NCBI GenBank assembly: GCA_903887775.1
Contig: CAISRB010000017.1
Span: forward strand, 1 to 64,000
Length of the DNA: 64,000 bases
Reading direction: 5' to 3'
From: an uncultured Bacteroidales bacterium
Lineage (GTDB): Bacteria > Bacteroidota > Bacteroidia > Bacteroidales > FEN-979
The translations under genes and the position numbers were made by a program. The notes beneath the pieces were generated by a model. The model ran no database searches and was not told where the DNA came from. It saw nothing but the letters and a program-made list of their open reading frames with translations. Shown piece after piece: positions 43,206 to 52,588 of this stretch (within the stretch, counting starts at the first letter, position 1; each line of letters begins with the position of its first letter).

Positions 43206-45083
43206 CTATACCGGATTTTTTTCGCTCAGTTCCATCCAGCGTTCCGTTTTGCTGTCGATTTCGGAAAGCAAAGCCGAAAAACGTGATGACTTATCTACAA
43301 GATCCTGCTGATTCAAAGAACCCGAACCAAGCGCTGCTTCAAGTACATTCTTTTCCTCCTCAAGTAGCCGGATATCTTTCTCCAGGTTTTCCAATTCAGC
43401 TTTTTCTTTAAAATTAAGGCCTGGTTTTTTGGGCTTGATCACTGCGGATGAGGGAGATGGTTCCTTAACCGCTCCGGCCCGGGCAATCGCTGCCTGTCGT
43501 TTTTTATGATCCGCCCAGTCCCTGTACTGGCTGTAGTTCCCCGGGAAATCTTTGATCACGGCATTTCCCTCAAACACGAACAGGTGGTCCACTATTTTAT
43601 CCAGAAAAAAACGGTCGTGGGTGACCACCAGAACGCATCCCTGGAAGGAAGCCAGGTAATCCTCGAGTATGTTCAGCGTAAGTATGTCGAGGTCGTTCGT
43701 TGGTTCATCAAGGATCAGGAAGTTTGGGTTCTGCATTAAAACAGTCACAAGGTACAGTCTTCTCTTTTCACCCCCGCTGAGCTTATATACGAATTGATGA
43801 TGCATTGGGTAAGGGAACATGAAATAGTTAAGAAAGTGAGCTGCCGAAACTTTCTCGCCATTGCTGAGCTGAACAATATCTGCAATGGATTTCACCACGT
43901 CAATCACCCTGATCTGCCCGTCAAATGTTAAGCCTTCCTGCCGGTAATGCCCGAATTTTATTGTTCCCCCGGTTTCCACAGTCCCTTTCTGAGGGCGTAT
44001 TCCCGATGTGACAATATCGAGGAAAGTCGATTTACCTGAACCGTTTTTCCCTATGATTCCTATCTTTTCCCGGCGTTTGAAAATATAACCGAAGTGGTCG
44101 AGGATCGGCTTGTCGCCCCATGAAAAACTAACGTCATGCACTTCAAGGATCTTTTTACCCATTCGCGCGCCTTCCATACCCAGGTTCATACTCCGCTCCC
44201 AGGTCTTATTTGCCGCCTTTTCTTTCAGCTCATAGAAAGAATCGATACGTGCCTTCGACTTGGTAGTCCGGGCTTTAGGCATACGTCTCATCCATTCCGC
44301 TTCAGTACGAAGGATGTTCCTTGCCTTTTCGGTCTCCTGTGTTTCATTTTCCTTACGTTCCTGGGATTTCTCAAGGAAATACTCGTAATTGCCTTTATGC
44401 CTGAAAAGCCGGCCATTTTCCATTTCCAGTATCTCATCACAAACCCTGTTCAGGAAATACCGGTCATGTGTGACCATCAGCAGGGTGATCTGGTTTCGTG
44501 TAAGATATTCCTCCAGCCATTCTATCATATCGATGTCAAGATGATTGGTAGGCTCATCGAGGATAAGGAAATCAGGTTCCGAGATCAGCGTCTTGGCCAG
44601 GGACAGCCGTTTCTTCTGACCGCCCGACAAGGCCGAAACAGGCTGGTGCATATCGGCCAGGCTGAGTCTTGTAAGAATCTGTTTGATCCGGTTTTCATAA
44701 TCCCAGCCATTGATGGCTTCCATCCTCTCGATGGCTTTCGAAAGAAGGTTTTTGCCGGGTGACTCAAGGGCCTCCTCGTAATCATGAATGGTTCTGAGCA
44801 TCTCATTGGAAGTGGCATACACTTCGTCAAACACCGTGAGGTTCTCATTCAGTTCGGGTTCCTGCCTAAGGTAAGCCACCCTGGCCTGGTTAAAAAGAGT
44901 GACCGTTCCTCCATCGGAGGGCTCAGTGCCATTGATTATGCTGAGAAGTGAGGTTTTTCCTGCTCCATTACTTGCTATCAAAGCAACTTTCTGATACTGG
45001 TTGATTGAAAAACTGATGTTTTCAAACAGGACTTTCTCTCCAAAATGTCTTGTCAGGTTTTCAACCTGAAGTAATGTGGGCAT
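43206..45083 (-). CDS. ABC-F family ATPase (Uup/EttA-like)
   Basis: 625 residues with two ATP-binding cassettes and no membrane segment: Walker A NGAGKTS and NGSGKST, signatures LSGGQKKR and LSGGEKRR, Walker B LILDEPTNHLD and LILDEPTNDLD, the DEPTN/D pair typical of ABC-F. The interdomain linker carries the helical ABC_tran_Xtn region, and the C-terminus (~530-620) is a coiled-coil domain. ABC-F proteins act on ribosomes (translation factor, antibiotic resistance or Uup-type DNA/ribosome roles). Which subtype cannot be told here. Confidence 0.95.
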   Translation of the reverse strand: MPTLLQVENLTRHFGEKVLFENISFSINQYQKVALIASNGAGKTSLLSIINGTEPSDGGTVTLFNQARVAYLRQEPELNENLTVFDEVYATSNEMLRTIHDYEEALESPGKNLLSKAIERMEAINGWDYENRIKQILTRLSLADMHQPVSALSGGQKKRLSLAKTLISEPDFLILDEPTNHLDIDMIEWLEEYLTRNQITLLMVTHDRYFLNRVCDEILEMENGRLFRHKGNYEYFLEKSQERKENETQETEKARNILRTEAEWMRRMPKARTTKSKARIDSFYELKEKAANKTWERSMNLGMEGARMGKKILEVHDVSFSWGDKPILDHFGYIFKRREKIGIIGKNGSGKSTFLDIVTSGIRPQKGTVETGGTIKFGHYRQEGLTFDGQIRVIDVVKSIADIVQLSNGEKVSAAHFLNYFMFPYPMHHQFVYKLSGGEKRRLYLVTVLMQNPNFLILDEPTNDLDILTLNILEDYLASFQGCVLVVTHDRFFLDKIVDHLFVFEGNAVIKDFPGNYSQYRDWADHKKRQAAIARAGAVKEPSPSSAVIKPKKPGLNFKEKAELENLEKDIRLLEEEKNVLEAALGSGSLNQQDLVDKSSRFSALLSEIDSKTERWMELSEKNPV

Positions 45084-45094
45084 TGAGTTAAGGC

Positions 45095-45246
45095 GTTATT
45101 GAGTTCTGCGTTTGGGCGTTATTGAGTTACTTCGTTGCGTTATTGTCTTACTGCGTTCTGTGTTATTGCCTTATTGCGTTATTCCGTTGTTGCGTAAAAT
45201 CCTAAATCGGGTTTCGTAAATAGTAACTGAAATCGTAAATCGTAAA
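45095..45246. repeat. Island of degenerate short repeats (GCGTTATTG and ATCGTAAATC types)
   Basis: About ten copies of gcgttattg-like units with spacers (45103-45190) run into aaatcgtaaatcgtaaatc-like units (45200-45247) and end at the stop codon of the patatin gene. The island separates two minus-strand genes and forms the upstream region of the ABC-F gene. No promoter match is clear inside it. Confidence 0.7.
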
Positions 45247-47529
45247 TCAAAAACTGTATCCTATGTTTACAAAGATCATGGGGCCGGAATTTACATTCGA
45301 TCCCATCAGGGTTAGTTCCACCGGGCCTATGAAACTGTCGTAGCTGGCAGTAAGTCCGTATCCACACATCAGGTTTTTAGATTTAAACACCTCTGAGAAC
45401 TCCAGTTGATCGGTTCCAAGGTCGGCCCGGGCTGTGAGGTATAACTTCTTGTAAAGATTATACTGAAGCCTTAGCCTTGCAATTGCCGAATAATATCCAA
45501 ACTCCTGTATAAACTGGACTCCTGTAAAGCTTACATACTGGTCGATGTAATTGCGCGAACATAATCCGCCGACACCGAAAATATGCTGCAAGGGAGGTTG
45601 ATTTTCATCCCATATTGCACCTCCTGCAAACAGCCCCGGCTGCAGAACGAATTTTCCCGACAACGGAATGTAATGATCGTATTTCAGGTAGAAGACACCG
45701 GCATTGGAAAAAATTTCCCTGGACCAGTTTGCCGAAAGCGGCATTACATATTCCCCTCTCAGGGTTGCCAATATTCCCCGTCTAGCGAAATAAGGACGAT
45801 CCCGGGAATCGACATTCAGGGAAAGAAAAACTGTTCCGTAACTCGTGAAATGCTGGAAAGGATGGAGGCTTGAATCCACATCGACATCCTGCTGGAACCT
45901 GAAATATTCATAATCGAACCCGGCTTTCAGGTTGACCATATTCTTAAAAGTGTATTGGAAAAAAAGACTGCCTTTGTTATTGAAAAAGTTGATCTGGTTG
46001 ATCTTTACATCTTTGTTGTAATCACCGAAATTAAAAGAGTAAAAATCAGCGCTCAGACCCATGGCAGCTTTCCCTCCGAATCCCAATAAATAAACAACCC
46101 TGAGACGGGGATCGGGGCCTATGTTCAGGTCGGCAAAAAGTTTGGAATTCTTTCCCAGGAGATTCCTGAATGCACCGCTGAGGATTATCCCTACATTATA
46201 GTTGTTATCGTAGTGAATACCTGCTCCCAGTGAACCGGGACCGGTTTCCATTGCTTCGATCACAAGGTCGGTTTTGCCGTTATGCTGCTCAAACTCATAG
46301 AATACATGTTCAAAATACCCGGAACCATATAATTTCCGTATGCTGTTTTGCAGATCCTTAATTGCTATTTTAGTGTTCTTCTTATGTTTAAATAAGCTTG
46401 AGAAGTAGTAGTTAGGCAGTTTTTTATTCCCCCTTATGATGATGCTGTCGACTTCCAGTGAATCGAGAGGTCTTGCCTTGAATTGTTTAAGCGGTTTATA
46501 TTCAATGGCATTGAGGGAATCGGCCAGGGCTTTGATCTCCTTAAAATGTGAACGGGCGACCCTTTCGCCCAGAGCTATTATCGAATCATATTGTTCAAAG
46601 TCAAGCATGCCATAATCTACTTTAAACCTGACTTTCAGGTCGGTAAGGCTGTCGCCTATCCTGTTTGCTCCGATGCGTGAGAATGAGGTGATCTGATCGG
46701 CAATCGCAGTAATGGAATTGAGTTTTTCACGCGGATACAGGCCCGACTGCACGTCGCCTCCCACGATAATCTCTGCCCCCATATTTTTTACCTGTTCCAC
46801 AGGATAATTATTCACCACCCCGCCATCCACCAGATAATATCCCATATAATCGGTTGGTGAGAAATAGCCGGGTATTGACATACTTGCCCTTATGGCCATC
46901 GGAAGATATCCCTTATCAAGAATAATCCCTTCTCCGGTCAGAAGGTTTGTGCCCATGCAGAGAAACGGTGTCTGTAACTTTTTGAAATCGTAAATTTTAT
47001 AGGCAGGAGAAAAATACTTGTTCAGCAGGAGGTTGATTTCCTGACCCTGGTACATTGACGAACCCAGGCCCAGTTTGTTATTTCTGATAGGGAGCCTTAC
47101 GATTGATTTCTCTCCGTATTCTTTTTCCTCGAAAGCAATATATCGGCGGTCAATATTATCTTTTAACAGGTCGTTCCAGTTTTGTGAGCGGATCATCTTC
47201 GCAATAGTATCGGGATGGTAGCCAATTGCATAAAGACCCCCCATAATACTGCCTATGCTTGAACCACCTATATAGTCTATCGGCAGGCCCGCTTCCTGGA
47301 TCACCCTGAGAAGGCCGACGTATGCGAATCCTTTGGCACCGCCTCCGCTTAGCACCAGGCCTACCGAAGGTCTTTTTGAAGCGGACGGCGTTGCCTGGGA
47401 AAAAAGTGATAGCGGTTTCAATATAAAAAAACACAAAAGAAGAAGACCTAAGACCAGACCTATCCTAATGGTCGCCTCCAGTGATTTTGATATAATCTCC
47501 TGTCGGTCCTCATTTTGATTTTCCGCCAT
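45247..47529 (-). CDS. Patatin-like phospholipase fused to BamA-type barrel
   Basis: 760 residues: N-terminal signal/anchor (~20-45), patatin domain (~50-260) with SGGGAKGFAYVG oxyanion loop, nucleophile motif GGSSIGS (~81-87) and catalytic aspartate in DGGVVNNYPV (~226); a POTRA-like domain (~345-430, SLEVDSIIIRGNKKLPNYY) and an Omp85-type barrel to the terminal F (VNIGYSF). This is the architecture of PlpD-type (type Vd) autotransporter phospholipases. The N-terminus is longer than usual. A matching promoter (TATATTTG) lies upstream. Confidence 0.93.
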   Translation of the reverse strand: MAENQNEDRQEIISKSLEATIRIGLVLGLLLLCFFILKPLSLFSQATPSASKRPSVGLVLSGGGAKGFAYVGLLRVIQEAGLPIDYIGGSSIGSIMGGLYAIGYHPDTIAKMIRSQNWNDLLKDNIDRRYIAFEEKEYGEKSIVRLPIRNNKLGLGSSMYQGQEINLLLNKYFSPAYKIYDFKKLQTPFLCMGTNLLTGEGIILDKGYLPMAIRASMSIPGYFSPTDYMGYYLVDGGVVNNYPVEQVKNMGAEIIVGGDVQSGLYPREKLNSITAIADQITSFSRIGANRIGDSLTDLKVRFKVDYGMLDFEQYDSIIALGERVARSHFKEIKALADSLNAIEYKPLKQFKARPLDSLEVDSIIIRGNKKLPNYYFSSLFKHKKNTKIAIKDLQNSIRKLYGSGYFEHVFYEFEQHNGKTDLVIEAMETGPGSLGAGIHYDNNYNVGIILSGAFRNLLGKNSKLFADLNIGPDPRLRVVYLLGFGGKAAMGLSADFYSFNFGDYNKDVKINQINFFNNKGSLFFQYTFKNMVNLKAGFDYEYFRFQQDVDVDSSLHPFQHFTSYGTVFLSLNVDSRDRPYFARRGILATLRGEYVMPLSANWSREIFSNAGVFYLKYDHYIPLSGKFVLQPGLFAGGAIWDENQPPLQHIFGVGGLCSRNYIDQYVSFTGVQFIQEFGYYSAIARLRLQYNLYKKLYLTARADLGTDQLEFSEVFKSKNLMCGYGLTASYDSFIGPVELTLMGSNVNSGPMIFVNIGYSF

Positions 47530-47567
47530 AATTTCAGTAGTTTGGTTTCTGTTAAAGCTGTCTTCAA

Positions 47568-47600
47568 CAAATATATAATATTTTTACGGGAAATTCGAAA
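47568..47600 (-). promoter_or_regulatory. Promoter of the patatin-BamA gene
   Basis: Minus-strand TATATTTG (plus 47568-47575) with an imperfect TTTC 21 bases upstream (plus 47597-47600). Leader about 30 bases. Confidence 0.55.
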
Positions 47601-47632
47601 GAGGAACGATCGCAAACCGATTGTTAGGGTAT

Positions 47633-48049
47633 ATGGAAAACAACATAAATGAAGGCCGGGACTTTTCTTCCGAGCTGATCTTTTCATTTTCGCGAAGCAG
47701 CGGGCCGGGGGGGCAGAATGTAAATAAAGTGAGTACAAAAGCCGAATTGCGTTTTCATATTTTGAACTCGGCATTGCTTTCGCAGGATGAAAAAGCATTG
47801 CTATCAGACAAGCTGGCTAAAAGAATTAACAAGGCGGGAGAACTGATTCTGGTTTCCCAAAGTGAACGTACCCAGTTGAAAAACAAAGAAGTTGTAATTG
47901 AGAAATTCTATTCTTTGCTTCGCAGAGCCCTGGCTCCCCGTAAAAAGAGAAAACCAACCAGGCCATCTGAAGCAACCAGGGAAAAACGTCTTGAAGACAA
48001 ACGGATTAAAGCACAACAAAAAGAACAACGGTCAAAGATCAACCCTTAA
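47633..48049 (+). CDS. arfB: Peptidyl-tRNA hydrolase ArfB (ribosome rescue)
   Basis: 138 residues from ATG 47633; the longer reading from a TTG 12 bases upstream is less likely. The release-factor GGQ motif (SSGPGGQNVNKVSTKAEL, residues ~22-38) is intact, followed by the K/R-rich C-terminal tail that enters the mRNA channel (KKRKPTRPSEATREKRLEDKRIK). Length fits ArfB/YaeJ. It rescues stalled ribosomes on non-stop mRNA. Its 3' end overlaps the convergent helicase gene by 11 bases. Confidence 0.93.
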   Translation: MENNINEGRDFSSELIFSFSRSSGPGGQNVNKVSTKAELRFHILNSALLSQDEKALLSDKLAKRINKAGELILVSQSERTQLKNKEVVIEKFYSLLRRALAPRKKRKPTRPSEATREKRLEDKRIKAQQKEQRSKINP

Positions 48050-49793
48050 AATGCTTTTTTTTAGACGCTTTCTGTTCTTTTAACAGTTCCACCCTTACAG
48101 GTTCATCCCCAAACCATGCATCTTTCAAGGCCTTCATCAGTTGTTCTGAATTCGGTTCGGGAACTTCAAAAATCACCGATCTTTTCGTCAGCTCAATTTT
48201 GCCAAGCCTGATCTTTTTACCTGGTGTATTCCTGTTGATAAGTTCCATGAGTTCAGCTGCATACATCCCGTCATTCTTACCTTTGTCGATGATCATTTTT
48301 GTGAAGTCCGATTCGGAGTCATTCGACCTGTCTTTCCAGTCCGGCTTCCCGCTCCTGTCTTTCCTGTCGGGTTTTCCGGATCTGTCCTTCCAGCCGGATC
48401 TGCCCGGCTTCTCATTCCGGTCGAATCTTCCTGAATTCTCTTTCCGGTTACTTTTAAAGTTATCTTCCGGGACGTTCAGATCGGGGGCATTTTTATAATA
48501 ATCCAGGAAGCGGTTGAATTCAAGCGCGACAAACCGTTTGATAATATCTTCCTTGTCAAGCCACTCCAGTTTACGGTAAATCTGCGGAAGGTAGGTGTCG
48601 ATCTCTTCATGGTCAATATCTACCTTTTCCATTTTGTCAACCATGCTGAAGAGTTGTTTTTCACAGATCTGCCGGCCGGAAGGAACGGCTGAAGAGGTGA
48701 ACGTTTTATTGATCTTTTTCTCAATCTTTTTAATCAGGTATTTTTCTTTCAGGTTAAGCAGGATGATTGATATGCCGGCCCGCCCGGCCCGCCCGGTCCT
48801 GCCGCTTCTGTGAGTATATGAATCAATGTCTTCCGGAAGATTATAGTTGATGATATGGGTGAGGTTTTCAACATCAAGCCCGCGCGCGGCAACATCCGTT
48901 GCGACCAGCAGGCGGATATGGCCGATCCTGAATTTGTTCATCACCGTATCCCTCTGGACCTGCGAAAGGTCCCCGTGAAGCGACTCGGCATTATATCCGT
49001 CCTGGATAAGTTTATCTGCAATCTCCTGGGTTTCCTTTCGTGTACGGCAAAACACAATGCCATAAACTGAAGGATAAAAGTCGACAATGCGTTTTAATGC
49101 AGGGTATTTATCTTTCGCATGAACGGTATAGTATACATGCTTGATATTTTCAGCGCCTGAATTCCTGGTGCCTATGGTCACTTCAACAGGGTTTTTCATG
49201 TATTTCCGGGCAATCGCAGCTACTTCGGCAGGCATGGTTGCTGAAAACAGGAGTGCTCTCCGCTGTGGAGGAACTGTTTCGAGAATATCATTGAGGTCTT
49301 CCGAAAAGCCCATGTTCAGCATCTCATCTGCTTCATCAAGAACCACGGTTTTGATATGGTTTAATTTTATCGCCTTTCGGCGGATGAGGTCGAGCAACCG
49401 CCCCGGCGTAGCCACCACGATCTGGATTCCTTTTTTCAGGGCTTTCATCTGTACGTCTATGCTGCTGCCCCCGAAAACCGGCAGTGTCGTGAGTGCATCG
49501 TTAAATTTTGCAAAGTCGTTCAGGTCATCCGCGATCTGCATACAGAGTTCACGGGTCGGACATAATATGAGTACCTGAGGGTTGACAACATCCGGATCGA
49601 TCATCTGGATCAGGGGCAGCCCGTAAGCAGCAGTCTTCCCCGTGCCTGTCTGGGCAAGGACGATCATATCCTGGTTCTCGTTCAGGACAAGCGGGATCAC
49701 TTTTTCCTGAACAGGCATAGCGGCTTCGAAGCCAAGTTCTTGAACAGCCCTGACATATTGCAGGGAAATGCCCAATTCTTCAAATGTAAACAT
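48039..49793 (-). CDS. DEAD-box RNA helicase (DeaD/CsdA-like) with DbpA domain
   Basis: 584 residues. Helicase core: Q motif (FEELGISLQYVRAVQELGF), AQTGTGKT (Walker A), PTREL, VLDEADEM, SAT, then HRSGRTGRAGR. After it comes a basic low-complexity stretch of SGKPD-(W/R)KDR repeats (~455-490) and a C-terminal DbpA RNA-binding domain (~500-575, KNDGMYAAELMELINRNTPGKKIRLGKIELTKRSVIFEVPE). Family members aid ribosome assembly and mRNA unwinding, often in cold shock. The ~95-base leader agrees with that, but is not proof. Confidence 0.95.
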   Translation of the reverse strand: MFTFEELGISLQYVRAVQELGFEAAMPVQEKVIPLVLNENQDMIVLAQTGTGKTAAYGLPLIQMIDPDVVNPQVLILCPTRELCMQIADDLNDFAKFNDALTTLPVFGGSSIDVQMKALKKGIQIVVATPGRLLDLIRRKAIKLNHIKTVVLDEADEMLNMGFSEDLNDILETVPPQRRALLFSATMPAEVAAIARKYMKNPVEVTIGTRNSGAENIKHVYYTVHAKDKYPALKRIVDFYPSVYGIVFCRTRKETQEIADKLIQDGYNAESLHGDLSQVQRDTVMNKFRIGHIRLLVATDVAARGLDVENLTHIINYNLPEDIDSYTHRSGRTGRAGRAGISIILLNLKEKYLIKKIEKKINKTFTSSAVPSGRQICEKQLFSMVDKMEKVDIDHEEIDTYLPQIYRKLEWLDKEDIIKRFVALEFNRFLDYYKNAPDLNVPEDNFKSNRKENSGRFDRNEKPGRSGWKDRSGKPDRKDRSGKPDWKDRSNDSESDFTKMIIDKGKNDGMYAAELMELINRNTPGKKIRLGKIELTKRSVIFEVPEPNSEQLMKALKDAWFGDEPVRVELLKEQKASKKKHFKG

Positions 49794-49893
49794 GGTAATA
49801 AGAATTTATGTGCTGACGGACTTTCCGGTCCTTGGTGTGAATCTCTTAAGGGGGGAAAAATAGTATGACCGGGAACACGGATTTATAAGCCTG

Positions 49894-49925
49894 CAAAGGT
49901 ACAAATTTTTTTTGACATTGATAAA
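49894..49925 (-). promoter_or_regulatory. Promoter of the DEAD-box helicase gene
   Basis: Minus-strand TACCTTTG (plus 49894-49901) with TTTA 20 bases upstream (plus 49922-49925), a near-consensus pair. The leader is about 95 bases. Confidence 0.6.
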
Positions 49926-50003
49926 CAAGGTTTTAAGGCTCCCGTTAAGAAAAATAATCGTATTTTTGAACATCAATCCATTTTTTAAAATATTGCCGAA
50001 TGA

Positions 50004-50055
50004 AATACCCATAAGGACTATGTTCAACTAACCTTGAATGTTAATTATGGGTATT
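50004..50055. promoter_or_regulatory. Spaced inverted repeat upstream of the propeller operon
   Basis: aatacccataa (50004-50014) and ttatgggtatt (50045-50055) are perfect 11-bp inverted repeats 30 bases apart, ending 33 bases before the ATG at 50089. It could be an operator pair or a stem in the leader. No clear promoter match was found for this operon. Confidence 0.5.
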
Positions 50056-50088
50056 CCATGTGACCATTGAAAAACAAATTATTAACAC

Positions 50089-51303
50089 ATGAAACGAATT
50101 ATCTTTCTCTTTTGCCTGATGGATTTAATGGCTTATTCAGCCTGTTCCCAGGATATTTCGCAATGGAGAGGTCCAGACCGTAACGGTATTTACCCTGAAA
50201 CCGGCCTCATGAAATCATGGCCGGAAACCGGCCCTGCCCTGTTATGGCATTATGATGAACTTGGGGACGGCCATTCTTCAGCTGCCGTCACCAACGACCG
50301 TATTTATACCTGCGGGGAGGTCAACGGTATAGGATACCTTTATTCTTTTGACCTGAACGGCAAACTGCTCTGGAAAATGCCATACGGAGAAGAATGGACG
50401 GAAAGCTGGCCGGGAGTCAGAAGCACCCCCCTGGTCTGTGATGGGAAGATTTATATGATGAGCGGTTTTGGCAAGCTCATCTGCCGGAAAGCTGAAAGCG
50501 GCGATTTTATATGGACCATTGATATCCTGAAAGACTTCAAAGCCCCCAATATTAAATGGGGAGTTACCGAAAACTTGCTTATCGACGGTAATAAGCTGTT
50601 TTGCACTCCCGGGGGGCCGGAAGCCAGTGTTGTGGCCCTTGACAGGAAAACCGGCAAACTTCTCTGGAAATGCGCAGCAAAAGGAGAAAGCAGCGCGTAT
50701 TGTTCCCCGGCCATCTTTACACATAATAAACGAAGGATCCTTGCAACCCATACTGCCAGCTCAATTATCGGTATAGATACTGAAACAGGAAAATTTCTCT
50801 GGAGTGTTGACCAGCCTAATACCTATTCGGTCCATGCCAACACCCCTGAATATATTGACGGTTCCATTTATTGTGTTTCCGGGTATGGTAAGGGAGGTGT
50901 ACTGCTTAAACTCAGCGGGGATGGAAGCAGCGTGACCGAAACCTGGAGAAGCCCTTCCATCAGCAACCGTATGGGCGGTTTCGTGGTCCTGAACGGCAAG
51001 ATCTACGGATCGGATGATGCCGGAAAAGCATGGTATTGCACCGACTGGAAAACGGGAACCGATATGTTCTCTGAAAAGGTCACCGGCAAAGGGAATATCA
51101 TTTCTGCCGATGGAATGTTATATCTCTACGGCGATAATGGAGAGATCGTGCTTGCCAAGCCAAGCCCGACAGGCTTCGGCAAAGTCAGCTCATTCAAAGT
51201 GCCATTCGGTTCGGCCCAGCACTGGGCCCATCTGGTGATCAAAAACGGTCGTCTTTATGTGAGGCATGGGAATTCACTGATGGTTTATAATATTGCAAAA
51301 TAA
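50089..51303 (+). CDS. Exported PQQ-like beta-propeller protein 1
   Basis: 404 residues. N-terminal signal sequence ends with a cysteine near residue 19 (AYSACSQD), so a lipoprotein is possible. The rest is an eight-bladed PQQ-like propeller with blade ends such as DRKTGKLLWKCA, DTETGKFLWSVD and KAESGDFIWTID. Opens with SQWRGPDRNGIYPETGL, the start typical of the PQQ_2 family of outer-membrane or periplasmic propellers. No aspartate-cysteine disulphide ring or other quinoprotein dehydrogenase motif was seen, so PQQ binding is unlikely. First gene of a six-gene unit. Confidence 0.85.
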   Translation: MKRIIFLFCLMDLMAYSACSQDISQWRGPDRNGIYPETGLMKSWPETGPALLWHYDELGDGHSSAAVTNDRIYTCGEVNGIGYLYSFDLNGKLLWKMPYGEEWTESWPGVRSTPLVCDGKIYMMSGFGKLICRKAESGDFIWTIDILKDFKAPNIKWGVTENLLIDGNKLFCTPGGPEASVVALDRKTGKLLWKCAAKGESSAYCSPAIFTHNKRRILATHTASSIIGIDTETGKFLWSVDQPNTYSVHANTPEYIDGSIYCVSGYGKGGVLLKLSGDGSSVTETWRSPSISNRMGGFVVLNGKIYGSDDAGKAWYCTDWKTGTDMFSEKVTGKGNIISADGMLYLYGDNGEIVLAKPSPTGFGKVSSFKVPFGSAQHWAHLVIKNGRLYVRHGNSLMVYNIAK

Positions 51304-51323
51304 CCCCGAAACTTAAACTTACT

Positions 51324-52586
51324 ATGAAATCACTGCATCTGCTCTGCTGTATCCTTGGTTTAAGCCAGGCTGTATTCTCACAAACCCCGGCCCAGTGGAG
51401 GGGTCCTGATCGCAGCGGGGTTTATAATGAAACCTCCCTCCTCAAAGAGTGGCCTGCCGAAGGCCCGGCATTATTATGGTCGGCCGAAGGCATTGGAAAA
51501 GGTTACTCATCGGCCGTCAGCGACGGCAATGCAGTATATGTGACAGGGATGAAGGACTCGACCGATATTCTTACCGCCCTGTCACCCGAAGGAAAAATAC
51601 TCTGGCAAACACCTTTTGGCCCGTCCTGGTTCGGCTCTTTCCCCGAAACACGGTGCACTCCTACTGTTGAAGGGGACTTTATTTACCTGGTGAGCGGAGG
51701 CGGAACTGTGGCCTGCGTTCTTAAGTCAAATGGAAAAATCAAATGGTCGGTCAAAGGCCTCGAAAAATTCGAAGGCAGATACGGGCAATGGGGTGTTTGC
51801 GAATCCCCACTCATGGCCGGGAACAAGGTTATTTATACGCCGGCCGGTCCGAAAACGACCATCGTGGCCCTGGATAAGAATACAGGGGAGACTATATGGC
51901 AGTCGGCCTCACTCAACGATACGGGATCCTATGTGTCACCAAGGCTTATTCATTTCGGGAACAAAGATATCATCATCACCGTGATCAACAAGTTCCTCTT
52001 TGGTACTGATCTTTCGAACGGGAATATCCTCTGGAGTTTTGATTACGGAAATTACATGCCCGAAAAAGGCGTTAAGATCTGGCCCGGGGCGCCAAAAACA
52101 AACACCATCACTCCCCTCTTCGACCAGGGTTTTCTATACATTACCGGAGGTTATAATCACGTTGGAGTTATGTTTAGGCTGTCGGATGATGCCTCAGGTA
52201 TCACCAGAACATGGACCGACACGGTCCTGGATTGCCATCATGGAGGTGTGGTCCTGGTTAATGGCTTTATCTACGGTTCAAACTGGATAGACAACAGCAA
52301 GGGAAACTGGTGCTGCCTTGACTGGAAGACGGGCAAACTGATGTGGGAGGAAAAATGGTTCACAAAAGGACCGGTTATTTTCGCCGACGGCATGCTCTAT
52401 TGTCTTGAAGAAAAATCAGGCAATGTTGGCCTGGTGAAACCTGATCCGCAGAAATTCACTTTGATAAGCAGCTTCAAGACCTCTCTCGGGAAAGGTCCCT
52501 GGTGGGCGCATCCTTCGGTTTACAAGGGCGTCCTCTATATCCGGCATGGTGATGTGCTGATGGCCTATGATATCAGGAAAAAATAA
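51324..52586 (+). CDS. Exported PQQ-like beta-propeller protein 2
   Basis: 420 residues, paralogue of the preceding gene: signal peptide (LLCCILGLSQAVFSQ), the same opening QWRGPDRSGVYNETSL and blades with DKNTGETIWQSA, LKSNGKIKWSVKG and DWKTGKLMWEEK. It begins 20 bases after the first propeller gene. The divergence between paralogues suggests different partners rather than dosage. Confidence 0.85.
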   Translation: MKSLHLLCCILGLSQAVFSQTPAQWRGPDRSGVYNETSLLKEWPAEGPALLWSAEGIGKGYSSAVSDGNAVYVTGMKDSTDILTALSPEGKILWQTPFGPSWFGSFPETRCTPTVEGDFIYLVSGGGTVACVLKSNGKIKWSVKGLEKFEGRYGQWGVCESPLMAGNKVIYTPAGPKTTIVALDKNTGETIWQSASLNDTGSYVSPRLIHFGNKDIIITVINKFLFGTDLSNGNILWSFDYGNYMPEKGVKIWPGAPKTNTITPLFDQGFLYITGGYNHVGVMFRLSDDASGITRTWTDTVLDCHHGGVVLVNGFIYGSNWIDNSKGNWCCLDWKTGKLMWEEKWFTKGPVIFADGMLYCLEEKSGNVGLVKPDPQKFTLISSFKTSLGKGPWWAHPSVYKGVLYIRHGDVLMAYDIRKK

Positions 52587-52588
52587 AC

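Noticed and set aside
44136-44762. 208-codon plus-strand frame opposite the ABC-F gene
   Set aside because: Antisense shadow of conserved ABC motifs; no own ribosome site or family.
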